Shown here: positions 43,001 to 52,986 of the stretch, piece after piece
Numbering within the stretch: position 1 is the stretch's first letter
How the letters are laid out: the number at the start of each line of letters is the position of its first letter
Assembly: GCF_029227915.1 (NCBI RefSeq)
Contig: NC_079880.1
Coordinates: forward strand, 6,636,001 to 6,700,000
Direction: 5' to 3'
Source: Hydractinia symbiolongicarpus
Taxonomy: Eukaryota; Cnidaria; Hydrozoa; Anthoathecata; Hydractiniidae
DNA: 64,000 nt
Translations under genes and position numbers: made by a program
Notes under the pieces: model-generated
Database searches by the model: none
What the model was told of the DNA's origin: nothing
Seen by the model: the letters and a program-made list of their open reading frames with translations, nothing else

Positions 43001-43990
43001 ATTCTTCTTAATTTGACGTGATTGCCGGAAATCAGCGATTACCCTGGGCGCTGTGGTAGCGCTTCATTTTAAAATTTATATAAATAAGTCGTTCTTTACT
43101 GTGGGAGCAATCCTATCCGTTATCGCGCGCTGAAGAAATAGCGACAGTTTTAAAAACTACATTTCATTGACTCTCTAACGGTGTCAATCCGTTTGAGTTA
43201 CAACGGTTGGGTCACATATTCGTACCAACATGTATTTAGCGATATTTTTCTGATATTACTAGGTTGTATGGCTTTTAACAGTGAAACGATTGACTGTGGG
43301 ACTTAATTGAATTGATTATGGAATGTGACCTTATAAACGTGAAAGTCAGTCAATTGGACTCCAAGAAAAAACATTCTTCTTAATATGAAATGATTGCCAA
43401 AACGCAGCGATTACACTGGGTGATGTGGTAGCGTTTCAATTAAAAATTAAGATAAAAAAGTCATTTTTTACTGTGGGACCAATCCTAGCCGTTATCGCGC
43501 GCTAAAGAAATAGCAACAGTTTCAAAAACTACATTTCATTGACATTTTAACGGTGTCAGCCGTTTGAGTTTCAACGTTTAGGTCCCATATTTGTACCAAC
43601 ATGTATTTAGCGATATTTTTTTGTTATTACTAGGTTGTATGGCTTTTAACAGTGAAACGATTGACTGTGGGACTTAATTGAACTGATTATGGACTGTGAC
43701 CTTATAAATTTGAAAGTGAGGCAATTGGACTCCAAGAAATAACATTCTTCTTAACATGAAATGATTGCCGAAACTCAGCGATTACACTGGGCGCTGTTGT
43801 AGCGCTTCAATTAAAAAGTAAGATAAAAAAGTCATTTTTTTACTGTGGGACCAATCCTAGCCGTTATCGCGCGCTGAAGAAATAGCGAAAGTTTCAAAAA
43901 CTACATTTCATTGACTTTCTAACGGTGCCAGTCCGTTTGAGTTACAACGGTTGGGTCACATATTCGTACCAACATGTATTTAGCGATATT
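37100..43990. repeat. Mixed 4-, 5- and 9-unit repeats in the right part of the array
   Basis: A duplicated GGACTCCTGGACTCC, a small tandem duplication inside the unit, occurs at 37403 and again at 39273, five units apart, with matching flanks. A block beginning with AGCGACAGTTTTAAAAAC recurs with its GACAG at 38316, 41677 and 43143. The last step is 1466 bp, which equals four units minus the ~22-bp deletion at 42479. These markers allow the order of amplification events to be read. Confidence 0.6.
42440..42560. repeat. Satellite unit with ~22-bp internal deletion
   Basis: GAGTTACC joins directly to AACATGTATTTAGCG at about 42479, missing the usual CAACGGTTGGGTCACATATTC segment. The anchor spacing across it is 350 bp instead of about 372. 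The deletion removes the second arm of the CCGTT-N8-AACGG dyad. Confidence 0.75.
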
Positions 43991-46239
43991 TTTCTGGTAT
44001 TACTAGGTTGTATGGCTTTTAACAGTAAAACGATTGACTGTGGGACTTAATTGAACTGATTATGGACTGTGACCTTATAAATTTGAAAGTGAGGCAATTG
44101 GACTCCAAGAAATAACATTCTTCTTGATATGAAATGATTGCTGAAACTCAGCGATTACACTGGGCGCTGTAGTAGCGCTTCAATTAAAAAGTAAGATAAA
44201 AAAGTCATTTTTTACTCTGGGGCCAATCCTAGCCGTTATCGCGCGCTGAAGAAATAGCGAAAGTTTCAAAAACTACATTTCATTGACTTTCTAACGGTGC
44301 CAGTCCGTTTGAGTTACAACGGTTGGGTCACATATTCGTACCAACATGCATTTAGCGATATTTTTCTGATATTACTAGGTTGCATCGCTTTTAACAATGA
44401 AACGATTGACTGTAGGGCTTAATTGAACCAACTTTGGACTGTGACCTGATCAATGTGATAAATGACACAAATGGACGCCAAGAAAAAACATTCTTCTTAA
44501 TTTGACGTGATTGTCGGAAATCAGCGATTACACTGGGCGCTGTGGTAGCGTTTTATTTAAAAATTTAGATAAATAAGTCATTTTTTACTGTGGGACCAAT
44601 CCTATCCGTTATCGCACGCTGAAGATATAGGGACAGTTCCAAAAACTACATTTCATTAACATTTTAACAGTGTCAGTCCGTTGGAGTTACAACGGTTGGG
44701 TCACATATTCGTACCAACATGTATTTAGCGACATTTTTCTGTTACTACTAGGTTGCATCGCTTTTAACAATGAAACGATTGACTGTAGGGCTTAATTGAA
44801 CCAACTTTGGACTGTGACCTGATCAATGTGATAAATGACACAAATGGACGCCAAGAAAAAACATTCTTCTTAATTTGACGTGATTGCCGGAAATCAGCGA
44901 TTACACTGGGCGCTGTGGTAGCGTTTCATTTAAAAATTTAGATAAATAAGTCATTTTTTACTGTGGGACCAATCCTATCCGTTATGGCACGCAGAAGATA
45001 TAGGGACAGTTCCAAAAACTACATTTCATTGACTTTCTAACGGTGTCAGTCCGTATGAGTTTCAACGGTTGGGTCACATATTCGTACCAACATGTATTTA
45101 GCGATATTTTTCTGGTATTACTAGGTTGTATGGCTTTTAACAGTGAAACGATTGACTGTGGGACTTAATTGAACTGATTATGGACTGTGACCTTAAAAAT
45201 TTGAAAGTGAGGCAATTGGACTCCAAGAAATAACATTCTTCTTGATATGAAATGATTGCTGAAACTCAGCGATTACACTGGGCGCTGTAGTAGCGCTTCA
45301 ATTAAAAAGTAAGATAAAAAAGTCATTTTTTACTCTGGGGCCAATCCTAGCCGTTATCGCGCGCTGAAGAAATAGCGAAAGTTTCAAAAACTACATTTCA
45401 TTGACTTTCTAACGGTGCCAGTCCGTTTGAGTTACAACGGTTGGGTCACATATTCGTACCAACATGCATTTAGCGATATTTTTCTGATATTACTAGGTTG
45501 CATCGATTTTGACAATGAAACGATTGACTGTGGGATTTAATTGAACTAACTATGGACTGTGACCTGATCATCGTGATGAATGACGCAAATAGACTCCAAG
45601 AAAAAACATTCTTCTTAACTTGACGTGATTGCCGGAAATCAGCGATTACACTGGGCGCTGTGGTAGCGTTTCATTTAAAAATTTATATAAATAAGTCATT
45701 TTTTACTGTGGGACCAATCCTATCCGTTATCGCGCGCTGAAGAAATAGCGACAGTTTCAAAAACTACATTTCATTGACTTTCTAACGGTGTCAGTCCGTA
45801 TGAGTTTCAACGGTTGGGTCACATATTCGTACCAACATGTATTTAGCGATATTTTTCTGATATTACTAGGTTGTATGGCTTTTAACATTAAAACGATTGA
45901 CTGTGGGACTTAATTGAACTGATTATGGACTGTGACCATATAAATTTGAAAGTGAGGCAATTGGACTCCAAGAAATAACATTCTTCTTAATATGAAATGA
46001 TTGCCGAAACTCAGCGATTACACTGGGCGCTGTGGTAGCGTTTCAATTAAAAAGTAAGATAAAAAAGTTATTTTTTACTGTGGGACCAATCCTAGCCGTT
46101 ATCGCGCGCTGAAGAAATAGCGAAAGTTTCAAAAACTACATTTCATTGAATTTCTAACGGTGCCAGTCCGTTTGAGTTACAACGGTTGGGTCACATATTC
46201 GTACCAACATGTATTTAGCGATATTTTTGTGATATTACT

Positions 46240-46330
46240 AGGTTGCATCAATTTTAACAATGAAACGATTGACTTAATTAATTTGACATGATTGCCGGAG
46301 ATCAGCGATTACACTGGGCGCTGTGGTAGC
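46240..46330. repeat. Satellite unit with ~80-bp internal deletion
   Basis: The sequence ACGATTGACTTAATTAATTTGAC joins the start of the GATTGACTGTGGG block to the CTTAATTTGAC block. The anchor spacing is 291 bp (46021 to 46312). A short CTTAATT shared by both sides suggests a deletion between short direct repeats. Confidence 0.7.
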
Positions 46331-49300
46331 GTTTCATTTAAAAATTTAGATAAATTAGTCATTTTTTACTGTGGGACCAATCCTATCCGTTATCGCACGG
46401 TGAAGAAATAGCGACAGTTCCAAAAACTACATTTAATTAACATTTTAACGGTGTCAGTCCGTTTGAGTTTCAACGGTTGGGTCACATATTCGTACCAACA
46501 TGCATTTAGCGTTATTTATCTGATACTACTAGGTTGCATCGCTTTTAACAGTGAAACGGTTGATTGTGGGATTTAATTGAACTAACTTTGGACTGTGACC
46601 TGATCAATGTGATAAATGACGCAAATGGACTCCAAGAAAAAACATTCTTCTTAACTTGACGTGATTGCCAGAATTCTGCGATTACATTGGGCGCTGTGGT
46701 AGCGTTTCATTTAAAATTTAGATAAATAAGTCGTTCTTTACTGTGGGACCAATCCTATCCGTTATCGCGCGCTGAAGAAATAGCGACAGTTTCAAAAACT
46801 ACATGTCATTGACTCTCTAACGGTTTCAATCCGTTTGAGTTACAACGGTTGGGTCACATATTCGTACCAACATGTATTTAGCGATATTTTTCTGATATTA
46901 CTAGGTTGTATGGCTTTTAACAGTGAAACGATTGACTGTGGGACTTAATTGAACTGATTATGGACTGTGACCTGTTAAATGTGAATGTGAGACAATTGGA
47001 CTCTAAGAAATAACTTTCTTCTTAATTTGACATGATTGCTGGAACTCAGCGATTACACTGGCCGCTGTGGTAGCGCTTCATTTTAAAATTTAGAATAATA
47101 AGTCATTTTTTACTGTGGGACCAATCCTAGCCGTAATCGCGCGCAGAAGAAATAGCGACAGTTTCAAAAACTACATTTCATTGACTTTCTAACGACGTCA
47201 GTCCATTTGAGTTACAACGGTTGGGTCACATATTCGTACCAACATGTATTTAGCGATATTTTTCTGATATTACTAAGTTGCATCGCTTTTAACAGTGACA
47301 CGATTGACTGTGGGACTTAATTGAACTAACTTTGGACTGTGACCTGATCATTGTGATAAATAACACAAATAGACTCAAAAAAAACATTCTTCTTATATTG
47401 ACATGATTGCCGGAAATCAGCGATTACACTGGGCGCTGTAGTAGCGTTTCATTTAAAAATTTAGATAAATAAGTCATTTTTTACTGAGGGACCAATCCTA
47501 TCCGTTATCGCGCGCTGAAGAAATAGCGACAGTTTTAAAAACTACATTTCATTAACATTTTAACGGTGTCAGTCCGTTTGAGTTTCAACGGTTGGGTCAC
47601 ATATTCGTACCAACATGTATTTAGCGATATTTTTCTGATATTACTAGGTTGCATCGATTTTAACAATGAAACGATTGACTGTGGGACTTAATTGAACTAA
47701 CTTTGGACTGTGACATGATCAATGTGATAAATGAGAAAATTGGACTCCAAGAAATAATATTCTTCTTAATTTGAAATGATTGCCGGAAATCAGCGATTAC
47801 ACTGGGCGCTGTGGTAGCGCTTCAATTAAAAATTAAGATAAAAAAGTCATTTTTTACTGTGGGACCAATCCTAACCGTTATTGCGCGCTGAAGAAATAGC
47901 GAAAGTTTCAAAAACTACACTTCATTGACTTTTTAACGGTGTCAGTCCGTTTGAGTTTCAACGGTTGGGTCACATATTCGTACCAACATGTATTTAGCGA
48001 TATTTATCTGATAATACTAGGTTGCATCGCTTTTAACAGTGAAACGATTGACTGTGGGACTTATTTGAACTAAATTTGGACTGTGACCTGATCAATGTGA
48101 TAAATAACACAAATAGACCCCGAAAAAAAACATTCTTCTTATATTGACATGATTGCCAGAGATCAGCGATTACACTGGGCGCTGTGGTAGCGTTTCATTT
48201 AAAAATTTAGATAAATTAGTCATTTTTTACTGTGGGACCAATCCTATCCGTTATCGCACGCTGAAGAAATAGCGACAGTTCCAAAAACTACATTTCATTG
48301 ACTTTCTAACGACGTCAGTCCATTTGAGTTACAACAGTTGGGTCACATATTCGTACCAACATGTATTTAGCGATATTTTTCTGATATTACTAAGTTGAAT
48401 CGCTTTTAACAGTGACACGATTGACTGTGGGACTTAATTGAACTAACTTTGGACTGTAACCTGATCAATGTGATAAATAACACAAATGGACTCAAAAAAA
48501 AAACATTCTTCTTATATTGACATGATTGCCGGAGATCAGCGATTACACTGGGCGCTGTGGTAGCGTTTCATTTAAAAATTTAGATAAATTAGTCATTTTT
48601 TACTGTGGGACCAATCCTATCTGTTATCGCACGGAGAGGAAATAGCGACAGTTCCAAAAACTACACTTCATTGACTTTTTAACGGTGTCAGTCCGTTTGA
48701 GTTTTAACGGTTGGGTCACATATTCGTACCAACATGTATTTAGCGATATTTATCTGATATTACTAAGTTGAATCGCTTTTAACAGTGACACGATTGACTG
48801 TGGGACTTAATTGAACTAACTTTGGAGTGTAACCTGATCAATGTGATAAATGAGAAAATTGGACTCCAAGAAATAATATTCTACTTAATTTGAAATGATT
48901 GCCGGAAATCAGCGATTACACTGGGCGCTGTGGTAGCGCTTCAATTAAAAATTAAGATAAAAAAGTCATTTTTTACTGTGGGACCAATCCTAGCCGTTAT
49001 CGCGCGCTGAAGAAATAGCGAAAGTTTCAAAAACTACACTTCATTGACTTTTTAACGGTGTCAGTCCGTTTGAGTTTTAACGGTTGGGTCACATATTCGT
49101 ACCAACATGTATTTAGCGATATTTATCTGATAATACTAGGTTGCATCGCTTTTAACAGTGAAACGATTGACTGTGGGACTTATTTGAACTAAATTTGGAC
49201 TGTAACCTGATCAATGTGATAAATAACACAAATAGACCCCGAAAAAAAACATTCTTCTTATATTGACATGATTGCCGGAGATCAGCGATTACACTGGGCG

Positions 49301-50551
49301 CTGTGGTAGTGTTTCATTTAAAAATTTAGATAAATTAGTCATTTTTTACTGTGGGACCAATCCTATCCGTTATCGCACGCAGAAGAAATAGCGACAGTTT
49401 CAAAAACTACATTTCATTGACTTTCTAACGGTGTCAGTCCGTTTGAGTTACAACGGTTGGGTCACATATTCGTACCAACATGTATTTAGCGATATTTTTC
49501 TGATATTACTAAGTTGCATCGCTTTTAACAGTGACACGATTGACTGTGGGACTTAATTGAACTAACTTTGGACTGTGACCTGATCAATGTGATAAATAAC
49601 ACAAATGGACTCAAAAAAAAACATTCTTCTTATATTGACATGATTGCCGGAAATCAGCGATTACACTGGGCGCTGTAGTAGCGTTTCATTTAAAAATTTA
49701 GATAAATAAGTCATTTTTTACTGAGGGACCAATCCTATCTGTTATCGCGCGCTGAAGAAATAGCGACAGTTTTAAAAACTACATTTCATTAACATTTTAA
49801 CGATGTCAGTCCGTTTGAGTTTCAACGGTTGGGTCACATATTCGTACCAACATGTATTTAGCGATATTTTTCTGATATTACTAGGTTGTATGGCTTTTAA
49901 CAGTGAAACGATTGACTGTGGGACTTAATTGAACTGATTATGGACTGTGACCTGTTAAATGTGAAAGTGAGACAATTGGACTCCAAGAAATAACATTCTT
50001 CTTAACATGAAATGATTACCGAAACTCAGCGATTACACTAAGCGCTGTGGTAGCGCTTCAATTAAAAATTAAGATAAAAAAAGTCATTTTTTACTGTGGG
50101 ACCAATCCTAGCCGTTATCGCGCGCTGAAAAAATAGCGACAGTTTCAAAAACTACATTGCATTGACTTTTTAACGGTGTCAGTCCGTTGGAGTTTCAACG
50201 GTTGGGTCACATATTCGTACCAACATGTATTTAGCGATATTTTTCTGGTACTACTAGGTTGCATCGCTCTGAACAATGAAACGATTGACTGTAGGGCTTA
50301 ATTGAACTAACTTTGGACTGTGACCTGATCAATGTGATAATTGACACAAATGGACGCCAAGAAAAAACATTCTTCTTAATTTGACATGATTGCCGGAAAT
50401 CAGCGACTACACTGGGCGCTGTGGTAGCGCTTCAATTAAAAATTAAGATAAAAAAGTCATTTTTTACTGTAGGACCAACCGTAGCCGTTATTGCGCGCTG
50501 AAAAAATAGCGACAGTTTCAAAAACTACATTTCATTGACTTTTCAATGGGG

Positions 50552-51085
50552 TCAGTCCGTTGGAGTTTCAACGTTTGGCTCACATATTCGTACCAGCAGT
50601 TTTATGATTTTTAGTGAAATTATACCATCTTGGATCGCTCTGGAAATCTTATCGTATACAGTGTCTAGTTTTGATTCAGCTAGGAGTTTGATGCATTCGT
50701 GCTTGTGCACCTTGTGCTCTAGTCGCTTCGAGGCATTCTTGAGACCTACTTGGCCCATGCCCACTGCAAGAGCCGCGGCTTCAAGACCAATTGCTATGGG
50801 GGCTCCGAATCCGGTTGCAAGCGTGGCAATACCTGCTGCGGAGGTGATGACAGTAACAGCAATCATGCCATGATCAGCATAGCGAAGCCCCATCCCCCAA
50901 AGCTTGAACTTTTTGTAGAGTTTTTCTCTCTCTTTGATCTCAGACCGCAGGTACTGCTCGATTTTTTCGATCTTCTTGAGCCTGTAGACCTGACTTTCTT
51001 GCTCCTGCGGAGCCGCCAGGCGATCAGGCTCATGCTCAGGAGCACTTGGCGGCAAAGTTGGGTAAAGCTTCATTGTATCAGCCAT
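50552..51085 (-). CDS. Hydrophobic Polinton protein, 3' end replaced by satellite
   Basis: The frame encodes 177 aa. The N-terminal ~60 residues are charged and probably helical (YRLKKIEKIEQYLRSEIKE). Residues ~74-115 form a glycine/alanine-rich hydrophobic stretch with room for two membrane helices, followed by a charged helical tail. I know similar proteins from animal Polintons, without an assigned function; a virion membrane or lytic role is possible but unproven. Residues 21-29 (DRLAAPQEQ) are encoded by a copy of the short iterated element. The last ~13 residues (VRICEPNVETPTD) and the stop codon come from satellite sequence, so the native C-terminus is lost. The start ATG has AATAA directly before it. 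Confidence 0.7.
   Translation of the reverse strand: MADTMKLYPTLPPSAPEHEPDRLAAPQEQESQVYRLKKIEKIEQYLRSEIKEREKLYKKFKLWGMGLRYADHGMIAVTVITSAAGIATLATGFGAPIAIGLEAAALAVGMGQVGLKNASKRLEHKVHKHECIKLLAESKLDTVYDKISRAIQDGIISLKIIKLLVRICEPNVETPTD
50998..51025 (+). repeat. Iterated 28-bp element, copy 1
   Basis: This is a close match to the consensus, with core GGAGCCGCCAGGCGATC. It lies in the N-terminal part of the hydrophobic protein gene and, read on the minus strand, supplies DRLAAPQEQ. Confidence 0.75.
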
Positions 51086-51757
51086 TTATTCTATGAGTAA
51101 ATGCATCGTAATTCCGACGAACGAAACATTTTTTTCATGATGATGCTCGTCCGTCAGCATGAACTCCAGTCTGTCTGTTGAGCCCTTCAAGGGAAGGTAG
51201 ATTGGAGTGTCAAAACTCCATGTAAGTATATCTTCCCATGCGTTTAACTCTTTGGTGGGAAGCAAAGCAAGAATTTTTGATTTCTTCCCATCCAGTAGGC
51301 AATCGTCTTCATCTAACTGAGGGCAAACGAGTCTTAATCTTTGGTACACGTCAGTTTTGTAGTAGCCGTCATGGTCGCCTTTGGTAAAGTACTTTTTTGC
51401 AGGGTCGTAGGGTAGCCCCATAAGCTCCTGCAGTTTTCGATGAATTACCACAGTATACCCGTCACTAACCCTGAGCCTGCAGAGTCCGTTCTTTAATACA
51501 AACAATTTGATCTTGTCCCCTGCCTGACTGTTGACGATGGTTGCCAAATCCTCTATCCTGTATAGACCGTTCATAATTTCAATTCGGGTAACAGTCTGAT
51601 CAGGTCCTACTTTGCGTATTGTAAAATCGTTGTTACTGTAGAGGTTCAGCCATACGGGCCTGATACTTATTGATTTCAGGGCAATTCTCGTGTCCTGCCC
51701 TAGGTAATCGCCAAAAATCGTAGGCTTCTCTATATCCGTGACATACAGCTGTCTCAT
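51086..51757 (-). CDS. Probable minor capsid (penton-like) protein
   Basis: This intact frame of 223 aa starts inside the 24-bp palindrome shared with the divergent plus-strand gene. It is predicted to be soluble and mostly beta: alternating hydrophobic patterns (LYSNNDFTIRKVG, IEIMNGLYRIEDLATIVN, LCRLRVSDGYTVVIHRKLQELMGL) and an ending LEFMLTDEHHHEKNVSFVGITM. The layout of a 'flow of beta strands, then HRKLQELMGLP, then a C-terminal strand pair' matches single-jelly-roll proteins that accompany the Polinton capsid protein, as far as I can judge by eye. It could instead be another Polinton structural protein. It ends one base before the start codon of the downstream hydrophobic gene (51085), so the two probably share a transcript. 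Confidence 0.55.
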   Translation of the reverse strand: MRQLYVTDIEKPTIFGDYLGQDTRIALKSISIRPVWLNLYSNNDFTIRKVGPDQTVTRIEIMNGLYRIEDLATIVNSQAGDKIKLFVLKNGLCRLRVSDGYTVVIHRKLQELMGLPYDPAKKYFTKGDHDGYYKTDVYQRLRLVCPQLDEDDCLLDGKKSKILALLPTKELNAWEDILTWSFDTPIYLPLKGSTDRLEFMLTDEHHHEKNVSFVGITMHLLIE

Positions 51758-51777
51758 GTTTCTTTAAAGAAACATGA
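51754..51777. promoter_or_regulatory. Perfect 24-bp palindrome with two divergent start codons
   Basis: The arms TCATGTTTCTTT and AAAGAAACATGA are exact reverse complements. The core is TTTAAA. The minus-strand ATG at 51757-51755 and the plus-strand ATG at 51774-51776 both lie inside it, so both genes have exactly the same start context (TTTAAAGAAACATGA). This may be a bidirectional promoter/initiator or a binding site for a dimeric regulator. The transcripts must begin within it or be leaderless, or start in the opposite coding region. Confidence 0.75.
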
Positions 51778-52928
51778 ACATTTATAGCTATAACCACAAG
51801 GCAAAATACAGGTCCAATAGAGGTGAATGGCCTCTCGGTGTAATTAATCTAGAACATCAAGACCTCTACGTTTCTACAGAATCGCACATTCCCGTGACCT
51901 TCTCGATGTTCACAAAATATCCCATAAAAGTCCCCACTAACCTGTTGAACGACCCGGTTAGTGTAAACTGGACCGGTCAAGCCCTTGGCTACTGGAATAT
52001 ACAAGGTAATTTCGCTTGTCATTGCACTAGCACCGCCCTGGGCATATCCACCAAACACTTGAATGGCTCCGTGCCTCTCATCAACAGTATCTTTAAATTC
52101 CACGTCTATTACCACATGAGGCGTATCCTAGCGAGAATGAAGATACCCATGCCATACGATGACGGCTTTTCTCAATACGAGAACCCTTACTCTACATCTG
52201 GATATGCCCAGATTTGTCGTGAATATGGTGCCGAACCCAATGCCCAATACAAGTTTAAGGCTCTCATGTCCTCGCTCACAAATGGTAGATGGTGGCCGCA
52301 AGTAGATGGTGATTGGGCCAAGTTTATCATACCTACGAGCTGAGGCCTGACATCGGAAGGTCTGTCGAAGCTTAGCGAGAGTATTCGTGTTTACGTGATT
52401 TTACTACTAGGGTCCCAAGCTGATGCCAAGGCATCCCTTATAGGTTCGGATGCTGACAATTTTACAGCGAGACAGATACTACTACAGAAATTCGAAGCCA
52501 TGGTACAACGTGAGGAGAACGTAGGCCACGATATCACCGAGTTTCAAAAGGTGCTTAAATATGCCAGGACCCCAGTGAATTTAGCCGTGATGCACCACGT
52601 GTACATGCTACCATCCGATATGAACCTGCGTATTGGTAAAATTGTGGGGTATAACAACAACATCTTGATCGCGCCGGCGAGTGCGATGATTGGCATAAGG
52701 TTAGACCTAAACAACAAGCCCATTACCACACAGCCTCGGGGTTTAAAACGAGGTACTACGCGAAGAGAAATATCGAGGGGTGGTGCCACCCTAACCCAGG
52801 GGTCTGAAAAGATACCACCGATACCTCAATCAGGTCTAGGAGATGGAAACCCTCACGAGGACACCAAGGCCACCTTGGTTACTGCGGGAGTAGGTCTCAT
52901 CTTAGCATATCTATGGCTTAAAAAATAG
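51774..52928 (+). pseudogene. Large Polinton structural-type protein, interrupted by TGA
   Basis: Two consecutive frames, 51774-52343 and 52344-52928, are in the same phase and are separated only by a TGA at 52341-52343. Together they span about 385 codons. I recognise the pattern (segments such as HCTSTALGIS and INSIFKFHVYYHMRRILARM, then ILLLGSQADAKASLIGSDADNF) from a conserved protein of animal Polintons, but I cannot name its function. The last ~20 residues (KATLVTAGVGLILAYLWLKK) form a tail membrane helix, so a membrane or virion location is likely. The stop may derive from CGA by a CpG transition. A GTG at 52395 could in principle start the second half, but nothing supports this. It starts in the palindrome shared with the minor capsid gene and converges on the coiled-coil gene. 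Confidence 0.65.
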
Positions 52929-52929
52929 G

Positions 52930-52955
52930 TGCTCATGCTGAGCCGCAAGGCGATC
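52930..52955 (+). repeat. Iterated element, copy 2 (intergenic)
   Basis: TGCTCATGCTGAGCCGCAAG followed by GCGATC lies immediately after the stop of the preceding gene, in the 58-bp gap between two convergent genes. It is the clearest copy outside coding sequence, so the element does not need translation to persist. Confidence 0.75.
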
Positions 52956-52986
52956 TAATATGTTTTTCGTCAACATACTAGATCAT

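Larger units (their letters stand above)
1..50595. repeat. Tandem satellite array, ~372-bp unit
   Basis: This is a head-to-tail array of a unit of about 372 bp. Anchoring on CACTGGGCGCTGTGG gives starts at 248, 616, 989, 1362 and 1734, and the same anchor recurs at that spacing to the end of the block, so about 136 copies are present. All copies have one orientation. Each unit carries recognisable blocks: a CCGTT-N8-AACGG dyad, ACATATTCGTACCAACATG, GATTGACTGTGGGACTT, ACATTCTTCTTAA, the GCGCT-N5-AGCGC dyad, ACTGTGGGACCAATCC and TCAAAAACTACATTTCA. Copies differ by substitutions and small indels and fall into subfamilies, for example GAACTGATTATGGACTGTG versus GAACTAACTTTGGACTGTG. Open frames in this block are short, poorly conserved between neighbouring units and unlike known proteins, so I call no genes here. 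The array may be centromeric or heterochromatic, which the sequence alone cannot show. Confidence 0.97.

Noticed and set aside
1-50595. CRISPR-like array of regularly spaced repeats
   Set aside because: The whole 372-bp unit is repeated with no variable spacers, and the surrounding genes are eukaryotic Polinton genes.
1-50595. tRNA-derived (SINE-like) origin, because of a B-box-like GGTTGGGTCAC in the unit
   Set aside because: The match to the B box consensus is poor and no A box or cloverleaf is seen at the right distance.
1-50595. CENP-B box in the satellite
   Set aside because: CAACGGTTGGGTCAC-like sequence lacks the required TTCG...CGGG spacing.
50535-51100. Plus-strand open frames over the leftmost genes
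   Set aside because: They oppose a recognisable minus-strand protein gene with a good start context and show no protein-like pattern of their own.
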